A stretch of 36,345 nt of DNA from contig PBCP01000050.1 of assembly GCA_002717145.1 (NCBI GenBank), positions 1 to 36,345 of the forward strand, written 5' to 3'. The DNA comes from Planctomycetaceae bacterium. GTDB taxonomy: Bacteria; Planctomycetota; Planctomycetia; Pirellulales; Pirellulaceae. A model generated the notes under the pieces. The model ran no database searches and was not told where the DNA came from. It worked only from the letters and a program-made list of their open reading frames with translations. Positions 24,446-32,800 of this stretch are shown piece after piece. Position 1 is the first letter of the stretch. Each line of letters begins with the position of its first letter. The translations under genes and the position numbers were made by a program.

Positions 24446-25132
24446 CTAAGCCAACGAATCCCAAAGCTTTTCAAAGTGACCTATAAACGGCCGAGTGATA
24501 CTGGGATCATCTGTTGTCAAAAAGTTCTCTTCATTATGATGATCGGCGCTGCGTGTCCAGTTGTAGCTACCGGTCAAAGTCGTTGTTTTATCAAAAATTG
24601 CATACTTGTGATGCATGTGATGGGGTGATTTATCCACTCGTAGAGGAATACCTAGCCCAGACATTCGATCAACGTCTGACCCCGGATCCAATGCTTTATC
24701 GTTGTCAGTAATCACCCGAATGTTGATTCCACGAACATATGCATCACGAATCGCCTGAGTGACACGATCATCGGTGATCGTGAATACGCAAATATCAACT
24801 GTCTGCTCGGCTTTTTCAAACAACCTGCAGATGATCTCAGGGCAATCATCGCCTGGGCTGAAGAACACGTGCGATTCATCATCTCCTTTTTGTTCTGTTT
24901 TAGAAAATGCTTTAACAACATCCTCCAACCAATCCATGACTCCCTTTGCCTCAGGGCTGATCAACTGCTCGCGAGCAATTTCGAATGCGCGATGGCGTAA
25001 AAATGCTAGCTGGTGGTCGGCTGAACCATGTTCACGCACGATTCCATCCAAAATCTTCTTTTCGCCCCTGGATACCTTGTGGTCATCGAGCGTTCGTTTC
25101 AATAATTCATCAATTTGCTCAGGTTTCATCAT
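24446..25132 (-). CDS. Phospholipase D-like (single HKD) protein with helical N-terminal domain
   Basis: A 228-residue protein. The C-terminal part (about 85-225) is a Nuc/PLD6-type domain with one HKD motif, HHKYAIFD (His174, Lys176, Asp181), then TGSYNWT and HNEEN. Proteins with one motif act as dimers on phosphodiester bonds of nucleic acid or lipids. The N-terminal 80 residues are helical, with LDDHKVSRGEKKIL resembling the first acidic turn of TerB-like domains (tentative). There is no signal peptide, so it should be cytosolic. Adjacent Met1 and Met2 are both possible starts. It begins 59 bases after the symporter gene and may be read through from it. The next genes on this strand are the flotillin set, so a membrane-lipid role is possible but unproven. 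Confidence 0.82.
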   Translation of the reverse strand: MMKPEQIDELLKRTLDDHKVSRGEKKILDGIVREHGSADHQLAFLRHRAFEIAREQLISPEAKGVMDWLEDVVKAFSKTEQKGDDESHVFFSPGDDCPEIICRLFEKAEQTVDICVFTITDDRVTQAIRDAYVRGINIRVITDNDKALDPGSDVDRMSGLGIPLRVDKSPHHMHHKYAIFDKTTTLTGSYNWTRSADHHNEENFLTTDDPSITRPFIGHFEKLWDSLA

Positions 25133-25191
25133 GTTGTGTCTTATCTCAGGAAATTCTGGCAGAAGTATCGAATCGTCAATTCATCGATAGG

Positions 25192-26676
25192 TTAGGCCGG
25201 CGCCGCGGAGGTATTCGTTGGCTGACCACCGGATTGAATTTGAATCTTTTTGAACTGTTCATCCACTATAGCAGCACCGATCGAATCACCAAAAGTATTC
25301 GTCGCTGTTCGGAACCGATCGAGAAGCCAATCAATTGCCAACACCGAAGAAATTAACTCAACTGGCAAGCCAACTGCATTGAGAACAATCATCATAGTCA
25401 CTAATCCGGCCTCGGGAATTCCTGCCGCTCCAATAGCTGCCAGAGTCGCTGTCACTGCAACGATTAACTGATCCGTAAACGTAAGTGGCTCAACTCCATG
25501 AGAAATCACAGCAATATTAGCAATAAAGATTGCAGCTGCCGCTTCGTACAACGCTGTTCCATCCATGTTTATCGTCGCGCCCAAAGGCAATACGAAGTTT
25601 GTCGACTTTTTGGATATACCAGCTTTGTTTGCACATTCCATCGTCAAGGGAAGTGTTGCCGAACTGGATGCAGTTGAAAAAGCAGTTAACAGTGCTTCAG
25701 ACATTTGTTTCATAAAAGCATAGGGATTCTTTTTCGTGAAAAACCAATAGATTGCGGACAAGGTCACAAAGGCGTGGAATCCAAGTCCCACAAGTACGGT
25801 TACAACAAACATGCCACTTTGAGCAATCACCTGCACTAATTCGCCTTTAGCATTTGCCTCACCGAAGTTTGATGCAATCAGACAGAAAATACCGATTGGA
25901 GCAAGATTCATTAGCAACATCACAAAACTCATCATGGCATCATTGATCTGTTCGACCATATCTGTAATCGCCTTAACTCGATCCCCCATCGTCGTGAGCA
26001 TCCCGGCAAAGATGATTGCAAAGACAATTAATGGGAGTAAATTCATCGTTGCAGCTGCTTCAAAAAGGTTGTCTGCAAATAGCATTAAGACCAGATTTCC
26101 AAGAATCATCCCAATTCCAGGCTCTTCTTCCTCCAGCCCCGCTGTAAGACCGGGAAATATCTTGGCTAGTTCCTTATCTGACAAACCTGTTTGATCTTCC
26201 AGAATCCCCAACACCTTTTTTACTTCGTTCGGTGTAACGACAACCTCTTCACCATGAGTTCCCTCCGGTTCATGGCTCTCTTGCTGATGCGTCTCAACGG
26301 CAACCGCCTCAGCTTCTTTGGCGGCCCCGGGATTGAAGATATTCACTGTGACTAAACCGATCGTGACCGCCAGAATTGTCGTTGCGAAATAATATCCAAT
26401 CGCTGTAAAACCAGGCTTTCCGAGCTTTCGCACATCTCCCAAGCCAAGAATTCCATTCATTACAGAAGCAACAACCAAGGGCACAACCATCATCATCAAG
26501 GCTCGCAAGAAGACTTCGCCACCAATGCCGATGCCTTCAAAAATACTGAGGGTCGTGGCTTCATTCTCAACGCCCATTAGGAGGGGCAAAATTAAAGCCG
26601 TGGCGATCGCCAGGACAATAGAGATGATGATATATAAAGTTAAATTGCCGTGGCCTTTTTTGCCCTCGTCCGACAT
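25192..26676 (-). CDS. Dicarboxylate/amino acid:cation symporter (SLC1/DAACS family)
   Basis: A 494-residue transporter. The first HP loop TASSSATLPLT, the TM7 signature ATINMDGTALYE, GIPEAG in HP2 and the TM8 sequence DRFRTATNTFGD are all present. In TM8, Asp453, Arg456, Thr457 and Asn460 match the substrate-binding D-x-x-R-T-x-x-N of GltPh; the Arg indicates acidic substrates such as glutamate, aspartate or C4-dicarboxylates. Residues about 115-185 form a long acidic, His-containing insertion between the third and fourth helices. GGAG about 11 bases before the ATG supports the start. It follows the TAXI-domain kinase after 123 bases with no strong hairpin between, so shared or linked control is plausible. 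Confidence 0.92.
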   Translation of the reverse strand: MSDEGKKGHGNLTLYIIISIVLAIATALILPLLMGVENEATTLSIFEGIGIGGEVFLRALMMMVVPLVVASVMNGILGLGDVRKLGKPGFTAIGYYFATTILAVTIGLVTVNIFNPGAAKEAEAVAVETHQQESHEPEGTHGEEVVVTPNEVKKVLGILEDQTGLSDKELAKIFPGLTAGLEEEEPGIGMILGNLVLMLFADNLFEAAATMNLLPLIVFAIIFAGMLTTMGDRVKAITDMVEQINDAMMSFVMLLMNLAPIGIFCLIASNFGEANAKGELVQVIAQSGMFVVTVLVGLGFHAFVTLSAIYWFFTKKNPYAFMKQMSEALLTAFSTASSSATLPLTMECANKAGISKKSTNFVLPLGATINMDGTALYEAAAAIFIANIAVISHGVEPLTFTDQLIVAVTATLAAIGAAGIPEAGLVTMMIVLNAVGLPVELISSVLAIDWLLDRFRTATNTFGDSIGAAIVDEQFKKIQIQSGGQPTNTSAAPA

Positions 26677-26799
26677 GGTTCACACTCCGGTAGATCTTTT
26701 ATTTACTTCGTTTAATTCAATCGGTACTACTTACTAGAGATGTCCTAGCCTTTCATCATAGGCGCAGTATTTAGAATCTAAATGAACAAATCCTCTTTT

Positions 26800-29064
26800 T
26801 TATTCGTTCGTTTCTGCAAAGAATCTCAATGCAGCCGGATGAAAATCAATCGGATGCTGACTGGCTGCTTTTCTTGAAAGCAGCTTTAATCGTGTCGCTA
26901 TGCTTCCATTTCCCTGATCAACAAACAGGGCATTGAGCATGCGGGTAACCAGAGCTTCACCAGCATTAGCATTACTCACCAAAAAGGCCATCGTTGCCAC
27001 CGTAGGTGTCAGCTCCGCTTCCACCTGACTCAACCCTTCTCCCAAAATTTGATCACGGTGATAACCGATCTGAGTAAGCTGATTTATCTGGGATGTCGTG
27101 AGTCCTATTAATTCAAAACGCGAGTCATTTAACAACGTTTGCAAAATCTGATTTTCGGTTCTCGTTGTAACTACTCCAGCCTCGATTCTTGGATCCGTCA
27201 ACATATCCTGAAAGGGCTTAAATGTTTGCTGCATACCTTCAATATCTATATTGAGCGTTGTCAGAATTCTCTCCGAGGTAATTCTCATTCCGGAATGAAG
27301 GGGTCCCAATGAGACTACTCGACCTTGTAAATCTTTCAGAGAATTGATCCCCTGCCCCTTTCGAATGACAATATGAACCTTATCTGCATATAGCGGAGTT
27401 AGCTTGGCCACCGAATTATCATTGGCCAAAACTTCAAGCTGAGCAATTGCAATGTGTACAGTGCCGGAATTCAACAAGTTTACGTTTTCCAGCGAACCGC
27501 TGGTCGTCACTATTTCTGTCGGCTGATTGTAATTACCTGCAAGTTCATTTTTTAGCTCTAGTCCCACCTGATGATAGAACTGATCGCTCATTCCGGTTCC
27601 GATACTAATCGAATCAGGAACGTAAATCTGTCTGACGTTTTGCCACAGTAAGAACAGGCCCAAAAGCAAGACCGGAATCACCCAGAGCAGATGGTTCACA
27701 ACCCGATGTACACGCGTCACATTTGGGAAATGATTTCCTGACAGCCTGGCAACAAAAGGTACATTATTGATCCAGCGAATTGTCTTTCGTACTTTACCGA
27801 CAGGAACCGCTTTAACGGGACGCCCATCTAACATTCGCTCGAAATCTTCTGCCAATGCCTCTGCAGATTCATATCGTGACTGTGGCCTTTTCTCAAGACA
27901 TTTCAGACAAATTGCTTCCAAATGCTTGTTTACATTGGCGCTCAATTCAGACGGCGGAACGACTTCCCGATGCAAGACTTCCACGACAGTACTTGCCGCT
28001 GAATCAGACTTGAACGGCGGAAATCCGGTCATTAGCTCGTAGAGAATCGCGCCAATCGAATATACATCTGACGCCGGCCCCATCCGAGTCTCATCTGCTC
28101 GAGCCTGCTCCGGAGACATATAACTGGGAGTCCCAACCGTATCACCACTACGAGTTAAATCCAACTCATTCTCTAGCCGTTTAGCCAAACCAAAATCGGT
28201 CACAATGGCCTGACCATCTGCATCCCGGATCAACACATTCGCTGGCTTCAAATCCCGGTGGAGTGCGCCATGTTTATGAGCAGCATGGACTCCACTGGCA
28301 ACATCTCTTAATATTTCCGCCATCCGTCGACTGCTCAGATGACTTTCGCGGTTGAGAGCTGCCAAATCTGTTCCTTCGACCAACTCCATAGAGAAGTAAT
28401 GTCTCCCCTTCACATCTCCAATATCGAAGACAGTAACTACATTGGGATGCTGGGTAGATCCCGCCGTTTGAGCCTCTTTATAAAACCTCGCCACATCCTT
28501 ATCTAAGTGGAAGCGATCAGAGCGAATCATCTTGACTGCGACTTCGCGATTAATTCCAGCCTGTCTGGCTCGATAAACAATCCCCATCCCTCCCTGTCCA
28601 ATTACTTCCAATAATTGGTAGTCGCCGAATCCAAATCCTTCAGGTGTGCTGGATGTCGAACCTACAAGAGGAATTAAACCACTGGAAAGGTAAAAATCAA
28701 TGCTGTCGTCTTTATCGACATTGGTATCTTCCAGAGCATCAGTACGATGATCAAGTTTAGAATTGAAACCAGAGGCATCAGCGTTGGCAACAACCTCTTC
28801 AGATTTTTTTTTACCCGTATTCAATCCAAACTCATCACCGGATAAAGGCCCAGCCATTTCCTGAATCATATCTGCCATTTCAAGCAGTACTATCAGGTCT
28901 TCGGCGACGTCCGCATTCGACTCAAGAAATTCCTCCCGACTGAGCGCTGTTCCTTCGTCTTCCTGCTTCAGGAACTCGGCTAAGAGTTGGCTAATACGCA
29001 ATTCTCGTTCAGACGGTTCGTCCTCGGATTCGGTATTATCAATTGGTTCTTGAGACATAGTCAT
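26800..29064 (-). CDS. Transmembrane Ser/Thr kinase with extracytoplasmic TAXI solute-binding domain
   Basis: A 754-residue one-pass membrane kinase. Residues 1-148 are an acidic cytosolic extension. The kinase domain (149-415) has IGQGGMGIVYRA, Lys178 (VAVK), LHRDLKPANV (Asp271), TDFGLAK (Asp290) and SYMSPEQ, so all catalytic residues are intact. One transmembrane helix (458-475) is followed by a TAXI-type TRAP solute receptor domain (about 483-754): ISIGTGMSDQFYHQVG, VHIAIAQLEVL, VHIVIRKGQGINSLKDLQG and SLGPLHSGMR are in the family order. Free TAXI proteins deliver ligand to TRAP permeases; I see no TRAP permease gene here, so the domain is probably a sensor. It starts 40 bases after the ECF sigma gene. 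ATG at 29064 or 29058 could serve as start. Confidence 0.92.
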   Translation of the reverse strand: MTMSQEPIDNTESEDEPSERELRISQLLAEFLKQEDEGTALSREEFLESNADVAEDLIVLLEMADMIQEMAGPLSGDEFGLNTGKKKSEEVVANADASGFNSKLDHRTDALEDTNVDKDDSIDFYLSSGLIPLVGSTSSTPEGFGFGDYQLLEVIGQGGMGIVYRARQAGINREVAVKMIRSDRFHLDKDVARFYKEAQTAGSTQHPNVVTVFDIGDVKGRHYFSMELVEGTDLAALNRESHLSSRRMAEILRDVASGVHAAHKHGALHRDLKPANVLIRDADGQAIVTDFGLAKRLENELDLTRSGDTVGTPSYMSPEQARADETRMGPASDVYSIGAILYELMTGFPPFKSDSAASTVVEVLHREVVPPSELSANVNKHLEAICLKCLEKRPQSRYESAEALAEDFERMLDGRPVKAVPVGKVRKTIRWINNVPFVARLSGNHFPNVTRVHRVVNHLLWVIPVLLLGLFLLWQNVRQIYVPDSISIGTGMSDQFYHQVGLELKNELAGNYNQPTEIVTTSGSLENVNLLNSGTVHIAIAQLEVLANDNSVAKLTPLYADKVHIVIRKGQGINSLKDLQGRVVSLGPLHSGMRITSERILTTLNIDIEGMQQTFKPFQDMLTDPRIEAGVVTTRTENQILQTLLNDSRFELIGLTTSQINQLTQIGYHRDQILGEGLSQVEAELTPTVATMAFLVSNANAGEALVTRMLNALFVDQGNGSIATRLKLLSRKAASQHPIDFHPAALRFFAETNE

Positions 29065-29104
29065 TCCATATCACCACGCGTTATGCGTGACATGACTAAA
29101 TGGA

Positions 29105-29716
29105 TTAAAACTTACTTTCAGTTCCGCCCAACTCGCGTAAATTACGGAGGCCCCGTTTCAAAAGACCTGCCACCGCCATTTCAGATCGAGTGATACTCTC
29201 TGCAATCTGCTGAAGAGTTTTTCCCTCCAGATAACGCAGTCGCAACGCCTCTCGCTGATCTTCCGGCAGCCTTCCAAGCAACATGGCCAGCCGAACGGCT
29301 TGTTCCCCCCTCATCACCCGCTGACTTGGAGAGGATTCATTTGATACCGGCCCGGCACGTTGGATGCGATGTGCAGCCGAAGAATTATCAATCTTCACTT
29401 CTTTTCGTACAGACCGCTTTTGAGCCTGTATGTGACGACGAATAACCTGATTGACATTGTTTTCGAGAATTCTCCGAACCCAGCCAATCCATTCTGCTTC
29501 ATGTTCACCTCGGAAACCGCCAATGTCGCGATGTATATCCAAACAGGTTTGCTGAATCACATCGGAGGGATCAACACGTTGCCTTACACCAGAATCCAGG
29601 TATCTAAGGGCAAGAATTCGCAGATACGGACGGTATCTATTTAACAGGCTACCTAAAGCATCCCGATCACCGACTTTAGCACGCTGTAAGAGTGCACTAT
29701 TTGTATCGTTGTTCAT
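29105..29716 (-). CDS. ECF-type sigma factor, planctomycete class
   Basis: A 203-residue sigma-70 family protein with region 2 (about 6-80: LLQRAKVGDRDALGSLLNRY, DVIQQTCLDIHRDI, FRGEHEAEWIGWVRRI) and region 4 (about 135-190: LPEDQREALRLRYLEGKTLQ, then a helix-turn-helix with AVAGLLKRGLRNLRE). There is no anti-sigma factor gene nearby; instead the next gene, 40 bases on, is the TAXI-domain kinase, a pairing known for ECF groups controlled by Ser/Thr phosphorylation. ATG at 29716, preceded by AGGGTGA, is preferred over a GTG at 29722. The linker between the two regions is rich in Ser, Arg and Lys and could hold phosphosites (inference). A small stem (29075-29089) sits just before the kinase start. 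Confidence 0.9.
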   Translation of the reverse strand: MNNDTNSALLQRAKVGDRDALGSLLNRYRPYLRILALRYLDSGVRQRVDPSDVIQQTCLDIHRDIGGFRGEHEAEWIGWVRRILENNVNQVIRRHIQAQKRSVRKEVKIDNSSAAHRIQRAGPVSNESSPSQRVMRGEQAVRLAMLLGRLPEDQREALRLRYLEGKTLQQIAESITRSEMAVAGLLKRGLRNLRELGGTESKF

Positions 29717-29834
29717 TCTCACCCTGTATCATCAATGGATGCTGTAAATTGAGAGAAAGGGCGCTAAATCCCTGATTTTTTAAGATAACCCGTAGAGTCT
29801 TTGGATGCAAAAGAGATCGACTGGCCTATAAGAC

Positions 29835-29872
29835 GAAATGACGGAAAAAGCAAAAGCTATTCCCGCCATTTC
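29835..29872 (-). terminator. Hairpin at the end of the dockerin gene
   Basis: GAAATGACGG (29835-29844) pairs with CCGCCATTTC (29863-29872) around an 18-base loop; the single mismatch becomes a G-U pair in leftward RNA. It begins 21 bases past the stop of the giant gene. There is no T tract, so it is a likely message end or stability element rather than a classic terminator. It also separates that gene from the sigma factor gene. Confidence 0.45.
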
Positions 29873-29893
29873 ATCAGAGACTTATTTCAAGAA

Positions 29894-32800
29894 TTAAAAT
29901 TGTCCGAAGAAATCGTCCGTCGAGCTTTCGTTCCCTTCTTCGTTACCCTCGGCAACTTCATCAGCAATATCTGAAATCAGATCTTCCAGAATCTCGCTGC
30001 GAACCTGTGACAAGCCTGCTGTTTGCAGATTATCACTGGCAAAACCGTTGTTGGCATGAGCTTCCAGAGCAGTGAGTGTTTGTTCAGCGACTTCTGAGAT
30101 ATCCATCGCTGACGCTTCAACAAATTCTCCTTCCCCTTCTCCGTTGGCATTAGCATTCAAGTAGTTGATAATCGCGAGTGCGTCTGCAGGCTCGACGCTA
30201 CCATTTTCGTTAACATCATAGAACGGTGGTGGGGCCGGGCCGGAAACGGGTAGTTGTGTTGAACCCCCTGATTCCTCGATTTCATTCAATTTTGTGATAA
30301 TCAACAAGGCATCAATTGGTGAGACCTTTGTATCACCATTGACATCCATTCCGTTGCCACGATTGTGCCATGGGAATGGATCAGGAATGACATTTATAAA
30401 TACCGTCGCCACATTGGATTCCGCTCCATCGTCATCACGCACGATGTACTGAAGTGAATCGGCACCAAGGTAGACATCCGGAGTAACATCGGGTTGGTAA
30501 ACGATCGTTCCGTCAGCTTCGACTGTCACACTACCGTGCTGCGGGTTAGTCACCACGGTCACTGTAGATGGTTCAAGGTTACCATCAGGATCGTTATCGG
30601 TTGCCAGCACGTTGATCGACGTTTGGATCGGCGCTGGTGGATTTAAGAGACTCTGATATGCATCGATCGAATCATTTCCAGCAATCGGTGGATCATTAAT
30701 ATCAACTGTTACGGTGACTTCGTTCGAGGTTGCTCCAAAATCATCCGTTAGCTGATATTTGAAAGTTGACGTACCGCTAAAGTCAGTTGCAGGCTGGAAT
30801 GTCACGGTGTTGTCATTATTGACAATGACCAGACCTTCGCTGGCATCCGGCTGTTCAGTAATCGTCACAACATCGATCGTGCCATCTACATCGTAATCGT
30901 GCCCTGAATTAGTATTATCAGCTGCTTTAATAACATCAATTACAAGATCCTGATTCCTTACTCCCAGAGCACTGTCCGCTTCAGCTACTGGAGCGTCATT
31001 CACACCAGTGACCTCGATAGTAACCGTTCCTTCATCGGAACCGCCTTGCCCGTCACTAACTGTGTAAGTGAAGGTATCAGAAGCAATCACACCGTCAGCT
31101 AATGCCTGCAGTGTGTCAGCATTTCTAGGGTCGTAGAGGAATGTACCATCTGAATTCATCGTGATCAGGGCACCACTTGTGCTTGAACCGGTCAACTGGC
31201 TGGTGCCATTGATACCTGAAACGAATAGTGCTGAAGCCGGATCATCTGCGTCCGTATCGTTAGTCAGTACACCCAAGGCGTCAACCAGCGTAGAATCTTC
31301 ATCTACGCCAGCGATACCTAGGAAGTCATCATCGCCTGCAACCGGTGCTTTATTTTCTCCTGTAACTACGACTGTCACCGTCGCGGTTGATGTAGCGGCA
31401 GGGTTGTGACTATCCGCTACCGTGTAGGTAAAGGTATCACTCAAGCTGTCTCCACGCTCCAAAACAGCCAAAGTTGCCGATGTCGTCGGATCATAAACAA
31501 ATGAACCGTCTGCTTGAATTGTAACTGTGGCACCTTCCGTGCTGATGCCGGTCAATGTGGTGCTACCATTTAGCGCAATCACCGCAATAGAGTCATCCGC
31601 ATCTGCGTCCGTGTCATTACCCAATACGCCGTTGGGATCCACATCCAGAACCTGAGTTTGTCCAGTCGCATAGGAATCGTTTCCTGCAACAGGTACATCA
31701 TTTACCCCGTTGACTGTAAACGTAATTGTGGTCTGCGATGTCCGGCCGTGAGGATCACTCATGGTATAGGTAAATTGATCGTCAGCGTTCTCACCGTCAT
31801 TCAGAGCCATTAATTCCTCTGATGTCGTCGGGTCATAGATAAACGATCCATCGGCGTTCAGTATAAATTGAGCTCCTCTGGTTGAAGTGATGGTCAGACT
31901 GTTTGTCACACCATCCAAATCAGTACCATTAAGTTTGGTAACTATCTTGGTGTCATTCGTATCCGGTTCGTCATCATTACCTAGAACGCCTTCGGCAGCT
32001 TCGTTTGTCACGACGTTTTGAGCTACACTTCGTATATCAGCAACGGCCGTTGGATTGTCATTCACTCCGGTTACAGTAATCGTGACAGTTGCCAAATTAC
32101 TATCCGCATCGTGTCTGTCGGTTGCTTTATAAGTGAATGAAACATCCAAGGTCTGGCCTTCAGCCAATTCCTGGAAGTCGGCACCCGGATCAAACGTGAA
32201 GGTTCCGTCGTCATTATTGACTAATGTTCCTTCACCCGCATCCAGATTAGTGACAATTGAGTAGATGAGGGAATCAATGTCGTCATCATTGTCTACATCA
32301 TCACCGACAAAACCAGCGGTAATAGCTCCACCATCTTCAAAAGCAGCCAGCGGGATATCCTGTGAAATAGGGAAGTCATTCACTCCGGTTAGCATGATCG
32401 AAACGGTAGCACGCTCCTGAGACCTAAAGCCATGGCTATTCGTCGTCAAATCATCTTCAATTAGCTCGTAAGTGAAGGTGTCTATGACAATATCCCCTTC
32501 AGCAAGAGTTTGAATTTGACTTGGCAACTGCATCATATCGATGCCATTGGCAGCACTGGTGTCAACCGTTATGTCTTCTAATGATTCAATATGAACAACC
32601 GTGTCAACGGCAGTTGCATTGACATCTGTAATTGCTTCGTCATTAATGGCCGCCGCAATCTTACCGGCTATATCCGACATACTGTCTATAGAAGCAATAT
32701 CTATAAACACATTTCCATTAGCAGGATCGATCCCTGATGTTTCAAGCTGGAAGTTTATACCTTCAACCACAAAAATATCACCAGCGACAATACCATTACC

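Noticed and set aside
29757..29785. AGGG/CCCT stem followed by a run of T on the plus strand
   Set aside because: Only a 4-bp stem, and no plus-strand gene precedes it.
30370..32380. Regularly spaced repeats considered as a CRISPR or satellite array
   Set aside because: The periodicity is at protein level in an open frame with diverged DNA; no identical direct repeats with unique spacers.
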